DNA of 56,140 nucleotides from Geitlerinema sp. BBD 1991-9 (lineage in GTDB: Bacteria > Cyanobacteriota > Cyanobacteriia > Cyanobacteriales > Geitlerinemataceae): assembly GCA_001657325.1 (NCBI GenBank), contig LWRO01000028.1, forward strand, positions 1-56,140, read 5' to 3'. The first letter of the stretch is position 1; each line of letters starts with the position of its first letter. Shown here in pieces: positions 8,564 through 17,067 of the stretch. The position numbers were made by a program, and so were the translations under genes. The notes under the pieces are model-generated. The model did no database searches. It was not told the origin of the DNA and was given only the letters and a program-made list of their open reading frames with translations.

Positions 8564-10162
8564 ATGTCAAGGCCTGTCAAACAGGTCAGCGACGCGCCGA
8601 CGAGAGCGCTTTGGGAACCAACACAGGTACAGTCGATGGGTATTGCCACTGAAAACATCGCCCCGATTTCGATCGGGTTGTTTGCTGCCGGAATTTTAAT
8701 CTGGGGGTACTTCCGCGCGCGGCCTTACGGCAAGATCGGCTTGCTGTCGTGGTTGCAATCGGTATCAGTGACAGCACCGTGGTTGTTGTTTTTTGCACTG
8801 TTCTCTGCCGGAATTTACGTGAACTTTGCGGCTGTGCTGCTGTCGATCGTGGTGTCAGTGCTAACGTACATTGGGTTAGGACGAATGCTGCGCGCTGCTG
8901 CAGTCGATCCCGAACAACGGGCAATTTTGGAAAAGTTGGCGAAGGCCAAGCGCCTCTCAGAGACGGACGACTCGCCGAACGACTCGACGTCCGAATCGCT
9001 GTCCGACAAGGCCAGACAAGCCTTGGAAGAGCTACCGGAAGACCTCGAAACAGACTTGGCTATTCCCGACCCGGATTTACAAGCGATTCAAGGGATTTTC
9101 GGCATCGATACGTTTTTCTGCACGGAGACGGTTCCTTATCAATCGGGGGCGATTTTTAAGGGAAACTTGCGGGCTGACGCAGAAGTCGCCCACCGAGAAC
9201 TCTCGAAAAAGCTTCACGATCGACTCGCCGAGCGATACCGTCTCTTCTTAATTAATAATCCTGAAGGCAAGCCTGTCGTTGTGGTCTTGCCGAGCGAAAG
9301 CGACCCCAAGCCGCTCACCCTCAGCCAACAACTGTTAGCCGTGGCGCTGTTCGTCGCCACGATCGCCACCTCGTTAGAGACGGGGGGGATCTTTTTGGGA
9401 TTCGACATCTTTGAGAATTTTGGACGATGGCAGGAGGCGATCCCGCTGGCGTTGGGAATTTGGGCAGTGCTGTTGGTTCACGAACTCGGACACCGCATGA
9501 TGGCAAGTCGTTACGGTGTTCGCCTGTCTCCGCCGTTTTTTCTCCCCACTTGGCAGATCGGATCGTTTGGGGCGATTACTCGCTTTGAGTCGATTCCTGC
9601 CAATCGATCGGTGTTGTTTGACGTTTCGATCGCCGGTCCCGTTGCTGGCGGTCTGTTCTCGCTGGGGCTGTTAACCGTCGGTTTGATACTGTCCCATGAA
9701 GGCAGTTTATTTCAGCTCCCAACTGAGTTTTTCCGAGGTTCGGTGCTAGTCGCTTTGCTGGCTAAAATCTTGTTGGGAGATGTCTTGCAACAGACGTTAG
9801 TGGACGTTCATCCGTTGGTCGTTCTCGGTTGGCTGGGGTTAGTGGTGAACGCGATCAATTTGATGCCTGCTGGACAGTTAGACGGTGGACGGGTGATTCA
9901 GGCGATCTACGGTCGAAAAATTGCCGCTCGATCGACGGTGGCGACGTTAATCGTGTTGGCGATTGCCTCCTTCGTTAACCCGTTGGCACTGTACTGGGCG
10001 ATCGTCATTTTAGTGATTCAGCGGGATTTAGAACGGCCGAGTTTTAACGAAATTACGGAACCAAACGACACGCGAGCGATTGTGGGATTGGTGGCGTTAT
10101 TGGCCATGTTATTGACGTTGATTCCGCTCACCCCGAGTTTGGCATTGCGTTTGGGATTTTGA
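8564..10162 (+). CDS. Site-2 protease family (M50) membrane metalloprotease, EGY-like
   Basis: 532 aa. Zinc motif HELGH is near residues 305-309, and the second motif NAINLMPAGQLDGGR lies near 428-442 and supplies the third ligand Asp. Several hydrophobic segments occur at the N-terminus and around both motifs, so cleavage takes place inside the membrane. A GNLR motif before the first catalytic helix and the long cytoplasmic part with an acidic linker (about residues 140-175) match the EGY/site-2 protease family of cyanobacteria and chloroplasts. The start is uncertain: ATG 8564 gives the full length, while ATG 8638 would remove 25 polar residues and begin just before the first membrane segment. 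Its substrate is unknown. It is divergent from the kinase gene across a 141-base gap. Confidence 0.9.
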   Translation: MSRPVKQVSDAPTRALWEPTQVQSMGIATENIAPISIGLFAAGILIWGYFRARPYGKIGLLSWLQSVSVTAPWLLFFALFSAGIYVNFAAVLLSIVVSVLTYIGLGRMLRAAAVDPEQRAILEKLAKAKRLSETDDSPNDSTSESLSDKARQALEELPEDLETDLAIPDPDLQAIQGIFGIDTFFCTETVPYQSGAIFKGNLRADAEVAHRELSKKLHDRLAERYRLFLINNPEGKPVVVVLPSESDPKPLTLSQQLLAVALFVATIATSLETGGIFLGFDIFENFGRWQEAIPLALGIWAVLLVHELGHRMMASRYGVRLSPPFFLPTWQIGSFGAITRFESIPANRSVLFDVSIAGPVAGGLFSLGLLTVGLILSHEGSLFQLPTEFFRGSVLVALLAKILLGDVLQQTLVDVHPLVVLGWLGLVVNAINLMPAGQLDGGRVIQAIYGRKIAARSTVATLIVLAIASFVNPLALYWAIVILVIQRDLERPSFNEITEPNDTRAIVGLVALLAMLLTLIPLTPSLALRLGF

Positions 10163-10469
10163 AGTCAATGACAACGCTTTGACAACGAACGGGAAACCGC
10201 GAACAGCAGAAGCTTAATGCGAGTTGCTGGTTCTAAAATTATAGTTTTCACTCGGGTCATCTCTCGATCGAGCATCGAACGTGACTTCGATCGATCGAAA
10301 ACAACAGCATTATTACGTGAAAAAACAACGTCACCCGTTCCCAAAAACAGTGATTTCACTCAGTGACAGCTCGTCGATTTAGATCGATCGGTTTGGGTAG
10401 TTTTTACAAATTTTGGAGAACTTGTGTTAAAAATAAGATGGTTATTTTCGATGGAGCATAGTTGATAGG
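10163..10469. other. Gap between the protease gene and speH, no gene
   Basis: 307 bases rich in CGATCGAT-type palindromes (10265-10297, 10383-10391). The last 60 bases before speH are AT-rich, as expected of a promoter. No RNA gene or clear -10/-35 pair can be supported. Confidence 0.4.
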
Positions 10470-10880
10470 ATGAAACAAATTGGAACCCATCTGGTTGTTG
10501 ATGCATGGGAATCGCCCACGGCTCTGCTCAACGACCCTGAGCGTATTCGTGGGGCGCTCTTGGATGCGGTTTCAGCAGGAGGAGCAACGTTGATCGACTG
10601 TTGCGTTCACCAGTTTAGCCCCCATGGGGTAACTGCGACTGCTACCTTGGCAGAGTCTCACATTGCTCTGCACACCTGGCCTGAATTTGGGTATTTTGCG
10701 GCAGATCTGTTTTTCTGTGGTAAGGGCGAACCTAAAAAAGCCATGGAATTTTTAATCTCAGCGCTGCAAGCCCAAAAAGTGCAAGTTACAGAACTCCCGC
10801 GCGGGTTTAAGTCAGAAATAGGTTCTCATCCGGTCGATCGATCGGATGTCGAAAAAGAACTCGTTCCGGCTCTCCGGTAA
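10470..10880 (+). CDS. speH: Pyruvoyl S-adenosylmethionine decarboxylase proenzyme
   Basis: 136 aa. It makes decarboxylated AdoMet, the aminopropyl donor for spermidine. The self-cleavage site is in LAESHIALHTWPE: cleavage falls between Glu62 and Ser63, and Ser63 becomes the pyruvoyl group. His68 and Cys83 (FFCGKGEP) match the conserved processing and catalytic residues. Length and motif order fit the short bacterial proenzyme. No spermidine synthase gene is next to it. The purine run just before the ATG at 10470 is weak as a ribosome binding site. A hairpin with two HIP1 octamers follows the stop. Confidence 0.95.
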   Translation: MKQIGTHLVVDAWESPTALLNDPERIRGALLDAVSAGGATLIDCCVHQFSPHGVTATATLAESHIALHTWPEFGYFAADLFFCGKGEPKKAMEFLISALQAQKVQVTELPRGFKSEIGSHPVDRSDVEKELVPALR

Positions 10881-10894
10881 ATCGTGTTTCTGGC

Positions 10895-10943
10895 GCAAGG
10901 TAGCGATCGCAAAGATCCCTTTGGGAAACCGCGATCGCCTTGC
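10895..10943 (+). terminator. Hairpin with two HIP1 octamers downstream of speH
   Basis: GCAAGG-TA-GCGATCGC (10895-10910) pairs with GCGATCGC-CTTGC (10931-10943) around a loop that itself contains TCCCTTTGGGA. An AT-rich, T-containing stretch follows. The position 15 bases after the speH stop suggests a transcription terminator, although the T run is poor. Confidence 0.5.
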
Positions 10944-11924
10944 TATTTAATCTTTGTATTTTTGAAATATCTATAAATATTATTGAGCGAATCTGCGAGT
11001 AGAATGTGATGTTGTGAAGAATTTCGAGTTGAATCCAATTTAAACCGGCTTCTTTAAATATCGGGAAATTCAATATTTTTAAAAATAAAAAACATCGATC
11101 GTCTATGGCTTTAGAAGCTATATCCAATTCTAAATGAACTCCATTTCAATATAAATACTATCGATCGAGAATCAAGAAATAACAAATTGTATAGACTCGA
11201 TTCAAAAAATCAAAACTTAAATTCACTTCTCTATCAAAATAGAAGTTAGCTGTCATTTCTATTTGACACAACTTCCATTTTTTTGGATTTACAATTTTAG
11301 TCATTTAAATTTTATTTGAAAATCCAAATTTTTTTGAAAATAGTCGATAGTCTAGTGGCATGGTATTGAAGGCTGTAAGACGGGAGAGATCGCTAATTTC
11401 ACTAAGTCATAATAAAACACAACATCTTCAACACTTTTTCACGCAGACATACATCAGAAATTGTGGTCGATGAATTCAAGAGACTTGCAATCTGCATTGC
11501 AAGGACGAACGGGAGGGAGAAGTCCATTCACTTCAATCGAGGGATTGTAATTTTTGTTGCAAATTCAACCGGAATTTAGATTGATTCGTATAGTGAAATA
11601 CAGAAAAAACCGATCGAATGTCTTAATTCTCAACGAGCCGAACACTTGGACTCGAGACAGTAGAGACATTGCAGGCAGCCCCTCAACTGAAGCCAGGAGG
11701 TCAATCGTTATGATAGATCTGACGGACAGATAAATTAACAGTCGCGTGGCTGCAATATCCGATCGCGAGAACAGCAAGTGAGTATCAAGCTACGTCGAGA
11801 ACTCCTTTCGATCGAGAAACTCGATGTACGCACGATCGACCTTCCGTATTCGAGATCGGTCAGCAAGCGATCTTGCTTCCCTTAAACAGACAATAATCAA
11901 ATCTTAACTTTTTTATAACGATCT
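10944..11924. other. Long AT-rich gap without a gene
   Basis: About 980 bases. Open frames here are short and lack coding character. The one structured feature I see is a perfect 8-bp inverted repeat with a 4-base spacer at 11484-11503. A leader for the large gene that begins at 11925 may lie in the last 200 bases. Confidence 0.5.
11484..11503. repeat. Perfect inverted repeat CTTGCAAT-N4-ATTGCAAG
   Basis: Two 8-base arms around CTGC, isolated inside the gene-free region. It has the size of an operator for a dimeric regulator or of a small RNA hairpin. It is about 420 bases upstream of the GTG at 11925. Confidence 0.45.
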
Positions 11925-14900
11925 GTGGTGCCTGCCAACCGTCCAGACTTTAACGCCAACTCGATCGATCCCCACTCGAGCGTTCCGATCTGGATTTTCG
12001 ATCTCGATCGGCAACAACTCCGATGGAAGCATCAGACCCCAGAATGCGAACCCATTCGCGATCTCAACGACGGAAATCGTTCCTTCCCATCCCAATGTAC
12101 CGATTGGAAACCGCTTTGGAACAGCATTGTCCGATCGCCTTCCGGTCAGTTAGAAACGACGATCGACGGACTGAAATGCTCCCTTCAATACGAAACAGCC
12201 ACACTGAGCGAGGTCGGGAGGCTCGTCATCGCACGCGGAAAAACAACGCAACCGGACGAGAGCATCCTTCTCTCGTTGTACACTGGCGACGGAAAGCTCC
12301 TCTGGCAAGATTCGGCAAGTCGTCGAGATGACCGAGCCGATACAGATATGGTGACAGCGTGTTCCCTTTTCGATCGATGCGTCGATCCGCAAGTGCCTCG
12401 ACAGTTGTTCGATCGACTCCTTCGCGAACCCTTGGTCGCCGAGACGATCTGCACGGCCACAGCCGTGCGGGTTGGCTGGCATCACGTCGAGTTGCATCTC
12501 GTTTGCTCCAACCCAACTGCTCCGTCCTTCGTCCTCTGTCTCGAGCGTCCCCTGTCTGTGCCTCCCGATAGCGCCTCAAATCCAGCTTTGACCGACAGCG
12601 AAGCGACCGAGACCGAACATCGACTCCTCCACGGCTTGGTCGATACCCTCCACCGCATTCTCTCCGAACCACAGCAACCGACACCTGCACTTTCGCAACT
12701 CGGACGGGCCGCTGCGGTCGATCGAATCTATTTCTATGAGTGGAGTCCAGCCTTCGATGCTGGCTGCTCCCATCTCCAACTTCAAGCAAACTGGATGCGA
12801 GAAACTTGCGAAACAGAGTTTCCCCGGCCCTACGCGACGCAGCTCCATCTCCACGGACAACTCCAGCGTGTTTTCCAATCTCTCCAAGAAGGACACTCGA
12901 TCTCGAGTGACGATCCGGACTGGTCAGACGTCGAACGGCGTGCCTTTCTCGACAGCGATACGACCAGCATTTTGCTGCTCCCCATTCTCCTTGACGATCG
13001 ATTGTGGGGCGTTGCCAGCCTTGAAATGGCTCGAACGTCCCGTTGTTGGACACCACTGGAACGAGAACTTCTGAGCCGAGCCGCGATCGACTTTGGCAAC
13101 GTCATCGTGCGAGCCAGAGCCAACGCTGAAGCCAGCGAACGAGATCGACTGCTCGACGGGGTCAACTGGGCGAACCACTTGCTGCTAACTCGGACGCATG
13201 AAGATTTTGAAGGTAGCATCCATCAGGCTTTACAGCTATTGGGGACAGCCGTGTCTGCCGAACGGGTTTACGTCGTTGAAAACCAGTTCGGTGTTTGGGA
13301 ACCTTGCCCTTCCTATTGTTCGAGAGCACAGATGCACTATCGCTACGAATGGGTTTGGAAGCGCCAGCTCTCCCGACGCGGCGATTCCAAATGGCACTCC
13401 GTTCTCTACGAGGCAGACTTCTGCCAGTGGTACGACATCCTCTGTTGCGGTCGCTCCCATAGTACGAGCGTTGCAGAACTTTCGGACGCCGTGCGCTACC
13501 GTTTCGAGGGAATGCAGCGGGTTACGATCGTCCCGATCGAAATTGAAGGCCAATTTTGGGGATTTCTCGGGTTGGAATATCGCCACGACCGTGGTGCGCC
13601 TTCAGAGACAGAATTCCTGATTCTCGGATCGGTCGCGGGGAGTATCGGGGCGGCGATCGCCCGCCACCAAGCGCGAGAACACCTCGCCCGACGCGATCGA
13701 CTCCTCGATGGGGTCGCCAAGGCAACCACGACGCTCCTAACGTTTGACAATCTCGACGAGGCCCTCGCGCAAGCCGTGGCTGAGCTGGGAGCGGGAGCTG
13801 ATGCCGATCGCGCCTACCTCTTCCAACAGGATCTCCATGCCCTGACCGGTCAGGTGGTGATGAAGTTGCGTCGCGAGTGGATCGTGAAGGGGGGCGTATC
13901 TGGGTTGGGCAACGATCCCTATTTTCAAAATATACCTGACGAATCGACACTGTACGACCTCTTCAAAATTCTCGCGCAAAATCAGATGGTTGAGGTGCGG
14001 ACTTGCGATTTGCTGCCGCTCGAGCGAGCGCTCCTCGAAGCTCACAACGTTCGGGTCTTGTTAATGCTACCGATTTCAGTCGATCGGCAATTGTGGGGAT
14101 TTTTGGGATTCGATCGATGCCAAATCGATCGATTGTGGTCGGAAGGCGAAAAAAATATCCTCAAGGCAGCTGCGGGTAACATGGGTGTTGCCATTGCACG
14201 CCACCAGGCTCGAGTCGAACTCGGGCAATCGAACGCCGAACTCGAGAACCGCATCTGGAAACGCACGGCCGAACTGCAAGCGGTAAACCGCCAATTGACT
14301 TACAATGCGTATCACGATGCGCTGACGGGACTTCCCAACCGAACGCTCCTGCTCGACCAGCTTCAGGCTTCGATCGATAACAGCCAGCACGACGGCCGGG
14401 AAGATGAAAGCCCAAGGATGGGGTTTACCGTGTTGTTTGTCGATCTCGATCGATTTACCCTCATCAACGACAGTCTCGGCCACACTTTTGGAGACAAGCT
14501 CCTCGTCGAAACGGCATCGCGCCTTCTCACTTGCCTCAACCCTGGAGATCTCGTGGCCCGTATCGGGGGAGACGATTTTGCGATTTTGCTGCGTGACGTT
14601 CGCAACTCGGATGATGCCAAGCATATGGCCGATCGAGTTCACGACTGCCTATCTCGTCCGTTCTGCTTCAGCGATCGAGAAATTTACCTCACCGTCAGCA
14701 TCGGCATCGCCCCCAGTGCCGCTCGGTATACCCAAGCCGAAGAGATTCTCCGCGATGCCGATATCGTCATGTGCCATGCGAAAAAGCAGGAGGGGCGGCG
14801 ATACGAGGTTTTTGACAGTACGATGTACCAGCAATTGCTAGAGCGCCACCAACTCGAAAACGACCTGCGACAAGCCATCGCCTCTTTACAACCGTTCGTT

Positions 14901-15710
14901 CGTCCAGTCGAGGAGACCCCGCTTCGAGCGACTGACAAAGTGGCGGAGAGTGAGACTCATCAACCGCCACGTTCCGACACTCCGTTTCGCGTCTGTTATC
15001 AGCCCATCCTCTCACTATCGAGCCAGCGCGTGGTGGGTTTTGAAGCCCTCTTGCGCTGGTATCATCCCCAGCGCGGTGCGATTTCTCCCAGTCAATTTAT
15101 TCCCATTGCTGAAGAAAGCGGCGATATCTTTTCGTTGGGCATTTGGGTGCTGTATCGCGCCTGTTTGCAATTGTGCCAGTGGCAGAAACACTTTCCGAAC
15201 CTCGCTCCCTTGAGCGTCTCCGTGAATTTATCCGCCCATCAGCTGCTCGATTCGCAGTTGCTCCCGCAGATCGATCGAATTTTGGAGATTACAGACGTCC
15301 CCGGCGAGCGCGTGAAGTTGGAAATGACGGAAAGTGTCCTCATTGAAAATGCCGATTTTGCCACCCAGGTCATCGCGCAACTGCAAGAGCGGCACTTTCA
15401 ACTGTGTATGGACGATTTTGGAACGGGGTACTCGTCGCTGAGTTATTTACACCGCTATCCATTCAACACGTTGAAAATCGATCGTTCGTTCGTTCGCACC
15501 TTGAAAACCGGGCGCGAGTCGTCTTCGATCGTGCAAGCGATCGTCGCCCTTGCCCATAACTTGGGTATGACCACCATTGCCGAAGGCGTGGAAACCGAAA
15601 TGCAACAGCAAATCTTGCACCATCTCGGTTGCGAGTACGGTCAAGGCTATTTGTTCGCGCCTCCCCTCAACGCGGAGGAAGCGACTCGGTTTCTGGAACG
15701 ATCGATGTAG
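11925..15710 (+). CDS. GAF-GAF-GAF-GGDEF-EAL cyclic-di-GMP protein
   Basis: 1261 aa, soluble. After an N-terminal part come three GAF-like units (about 235-395, 400-590, 595-785). The second and third each follow a repeated RDRLLDGV motif, which points to duplication. GGDEF domain about 800-970: the signature reads GGDDF (near residue 880), and the RxxD inhibitory site is absent (NPGD instead). EAL domain about 1005-1255: EALLRW, LEMTES, DDFGTGYSSL, KIDRSFV and EGVET are all present, so phosphodiesterase activity is likely. Cyclase activity may be retained (Asp for Glu) or lost, leaving GGDEF as a GTP sensor. The GAF units may bind cyclic nucleotides or a chromophore. The start is GTG 11925 with no clear ribosome site. 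The 3' end overlaps cobA by 44 bases, convergently. Confidence 0.9.
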   Translation: MVPANRPDFNANSIDPHSSVPIWIFDLDRQQLRWKHQTPECEPIRDLNDGNRSFPSQCTDWKPLWNSIVRSPSGQLETTIDGLKCSLQYETATLSEVGRLVIARGKTTQPDESILLSLYTGDGKLLWQDSASRRDDRADTDMVTACSLFDRCVDPQVPRQLFDRLLREPLVAETICTATAVRVGWHHVELHLVCSNPTAPSFVLCLERPLSVPPDSASNPALTDSEATETEHRLLHGLVDTLHRILSEPQQPTPALSQLGRAAAVDRIYFYEWSPAFDAGCSHLQLQANWMRETCETEFPRPYATQLHLHGQLQRVFQSLQEGHSISSDDPDWSDVERRAFLDSDTTSILLLPILLDDRLWGVASLEMARTSRCWTPLERELLSRAAIDFGNVIVRARANAEASERDRLLDGVNWANHLLLTRTHEDFEGSIHQALQLLGTAVSAERVYVVENQFGVWEPCPSYCSRAQMHYRYEWVWKRQLSRRGDSKWHSVLYEADFCQWYDILCCGRSHSTSVAELSDAVRYRFEGMQRVTIVPIEIEGQFWGFLGLEYRHDRGAPSETEFLILGSVAGSIGAAIARHQAREHLARRDRLLDGVAKATTTLLTFDNLDEALAQAVAELGAGADADRAYLFQQDLHALTGQVVMKLRREWIVKGGVSGLGNDPYFQNIPDESTLYDLFKILAQNQMVEVRTCDLLPLERALLEAHNVRVLLMLPISVDRQLWGFLGFDRCQIDRLWSEGEKNILKAAAGNMGVAIARHQARVELGQSNAELENRIWKRTAELQAVNRQLTYNAYHDALTGLPNRTLLLDQLQASIDNSQHDGREDESPRMGFTVLFVDLDRFTLINDSLGHTFGDKLLVETASRLLTCLNPGDLVARIGGDDFAILLRDVRNSDDAKHMADRVHDCLSRPFCFSDREIYLTVSIGIAPSAARYTQAEEILRDADIVMCHAKKQEGRRYEVFDSTMYQQLLERHQLENDLRQAIASLQPFVRPVEETPLRATDKVAESETHQPPRSDTPFRVCYQPILSLSSQRVVGFEALLRWYHPQRGAISPSQFIPIAEESGDIFSLGIWVLYRACLQLCQWQKHFPNLAPLSVSVNLSAHQLLDSQLLPQIDRILEITDVPGERVKLEMTESVLIENADFATQVIAQLQERHFQLCMDDFGTGYSSLSYLHRYPFNTLKIDRSFVRTLKTGRESSSIVQAIVALAHNLGMTTIAEGVETEMQQQILHHLGCEYGQGYLFAPPLNAEEATRFLERSM

Positions 15711-16491
15711 GTCGGCAGTGAGACAACTGAGATTGCAAACGAACGGTTTCACCGATAATGGCGATGGCAGGGGCTTCAAATCCCGACGCTTCCACTCGAT
15801 CGACAATCGATCCCAACGTTCCCAGCAATTCTGCTTGGTCGGGACACGTTCCCCAACGAATCAGGGCAACGGGGGTTTCGGGAGATTTGCCAGCAGCCAG
15901 TAATCGATCGACGATATTCGGTAAGTTGCGAACGCCCATATACACGACGATCGTTTCCGAACCGTCAGCCACCGCCTCCCAGTTGACAGCCGGACGATAT
16001 TTGCCGACAGATTCGTGTCCGGTCACAAACGTTACAGAGGAGCTGTAATGGCGATGGGTCAGGGGAATTCCAGCGTAAGCTGGAGCGGCAATGCCCGACG
16101 TAATACCGGGAACGACTTCGACAGGAATGCCGGCGGCGACTAAATCTTCCATTTCTTCACCCCCCCGTCCGAAAACAAAAGGATCGCCACCTTTGAGGCG
16201 CACGACCACGGCGTGAGTTCGGGCCTTTTCAATGAGAAGTCGCGTCGTGTCCGCTTGAAGCATCGAGTGACGGCCGCGGCGTTTGCCTGCGTGAATGCGT
16301 TCGGCTTGAGGATTAATTGACGCCAAAATCGGTGCGCTGACCAGAGCATCGTACAGCACCACATCAGCACATTCGAGAAGGGTTTTCGCCTTCACCGTCA
16401 GCAAACCGGGGTCGCCGGGACCTGCACCGACGAGATAGACTTTTCCCACGTTATTCTTCGATCGCGTCATTACTGGTATAAGCGGGGTCAA
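15667..16491 (-). CDS. cobA: Uroporphyrinogen-III C-methyltransferase
   Basis: 274 aa. It adds two methyl groups from AdoMet to uroporphyrinogen III to give precorrin-2, the branch to siroheme and cobalamin. The N-terminal YLVGAGPGDPGLLTVKA loop and VVRLKGGDPFVFGRGGEE are the SUMT signatures. There is no CysG oxidase/ferrochelatase domain, so it is the short single-function form. The last 15 or so residues (after VRLQSQLSH) are poorly conserved in type and lie in the 44-base overlap with the GGDEF-EAL gene on the other strand. Met1 (16491) and Met8 (16470) are both possible starts. Confidence 0.93.
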   Translation of the reverse strand: MTPLIPVMTRSKNNVGKVYLVGAGPGDPGLLTVKAKTLLECADVVLYDALVSAPILASINPQAERIHAGKRRGRHSMLQADTTRLLIEKARTHAVVVRLKGGDPFVFGRGGEEMEDLVAAGIPVEVVPGITSGIAAPAYAGIPLTHRHYSSSVTFVTGHESVGKYRPAVNWEAVADGSETIVVYMGVRNLPNIVDRLLAAGKSPETPVALIRWGTCPDQAELLGTLGSIVDRVEASGFEAPAIAIIGETVRLQSQLSHCRPTSIVPETESLPPR

Positions 16492-16517
16492 CCCACCCTA
16501 GCTATGAAAGATTACCT

Positions 16518-16537
16518 TGCGGCACAATGCGGCACAA
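16518..16537. repeat. Perfect 10-bp tandem duplication upstream of the ferredoxin gene
   Basis: TGCGGCACAA occurs twice in succession. It lies between the cobA start and the ferredoxin start, where a leader or promoter would be. Its meaning is unclear. Confidence 0.5.
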
Positions 16538-16662
16538 TAAAGTTTGAAAGGGGCGAGGTTTGCTCGTTACTATTCTCGCCACTATATTGTGATACACCAA
16601 TCCGCTCTGTCTGTCAGCTCGGACACGCTATAACCCACGAACTTGCAGGATCTCAAACGCCA

Positions 16663-16899
16663 ATGAGTGTAAAAGTACGATTTCTTCCCGACGACGTGAC
16701 GATCGAGGCCAAAGCAGGCGAACCGTTACTCGACGTGGCGAAGCGAGCGGGAATTGACATTCCGACGGGGTGCTTGATGGGATCGTGTCACGCCTGCGAA
16801 GTGGAACTTGACGGTGAAGCCATCTGTTCCTGTATCAGTGGTGTACCGGCTGGGAAATCGGCCATTACGATCGATCTCTACATCGATCCGACTTGGTAA
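16663..16899 (+). CDS. Plant-type [2Fe-2S] ferredoxin, small
   Basis: 78 aa from the ATG at 16663. The open frame extends 53 codons further up to 16504, but that part has no ferredoxin character and contains the tandem duplication, so the internal ATG is preferred. AGGA lies about 12 bases upstream. Cluster cysteines are Cys37, Cys42 and Cys45 (C-x4-C-x2-C in TGCLMGSCHACEV), with Cys55 or Cys57 as the fourth. The beta-grasp pattern is clear (VKVRFLPDDVTIEAKAGEPLLDVAKRAGIDIP read in parts). It is shorter than photosynthetic PetF (about 97 aa) and lacks its C-terminal part, so it probably serves an assembly or oxygenase-type reaction. Confidence 0.85.
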   Translation: MSVKVRFLPDDVTIEAKAGEPLLDVAKRAGIDIPTGCLMGSCHACEVELDGEAICSCISGVPAGKSAITIDLYIDPTW

Positions 16900-17050
16900 A
16901 TAGTCCCAACGAAGCCATTGCGATTACCCGTTACCCGTGCCAATTGCCAGCGTGGCGGGCAACCTATCACTGATGTTCGTTAGCATTCGTTATATTCTTC
17001 TCCGATTGCGCCACAATTAAAAATCGAGCCCGTAAAAATCGGGCAAACAT

Positions 17051-17056
17051 CAGGAG
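17051..17056 (+). promoter_or_regulatory. Strong Shine-Dalgarno AGGAGG of the 5-oxoprolinase gene
   Basis: AGGAGG lies 11 bases before the ATG at 17068. Most genes in this window have weak or no ribosome sites, so this one stands out and fixes the start. Confidence 0.7.
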
Positions 17057-17067
17057 GATCGCTGGCG

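Noticed and set aside
16504-16662. N-terminal extension of the ferredoxin
   Set aside because: The upstream codons span a tandem duplication and a GGCGAG/CTCGCC inverted repeat and have no ferredoxin character; the ATG at 16663 gives a standard start.
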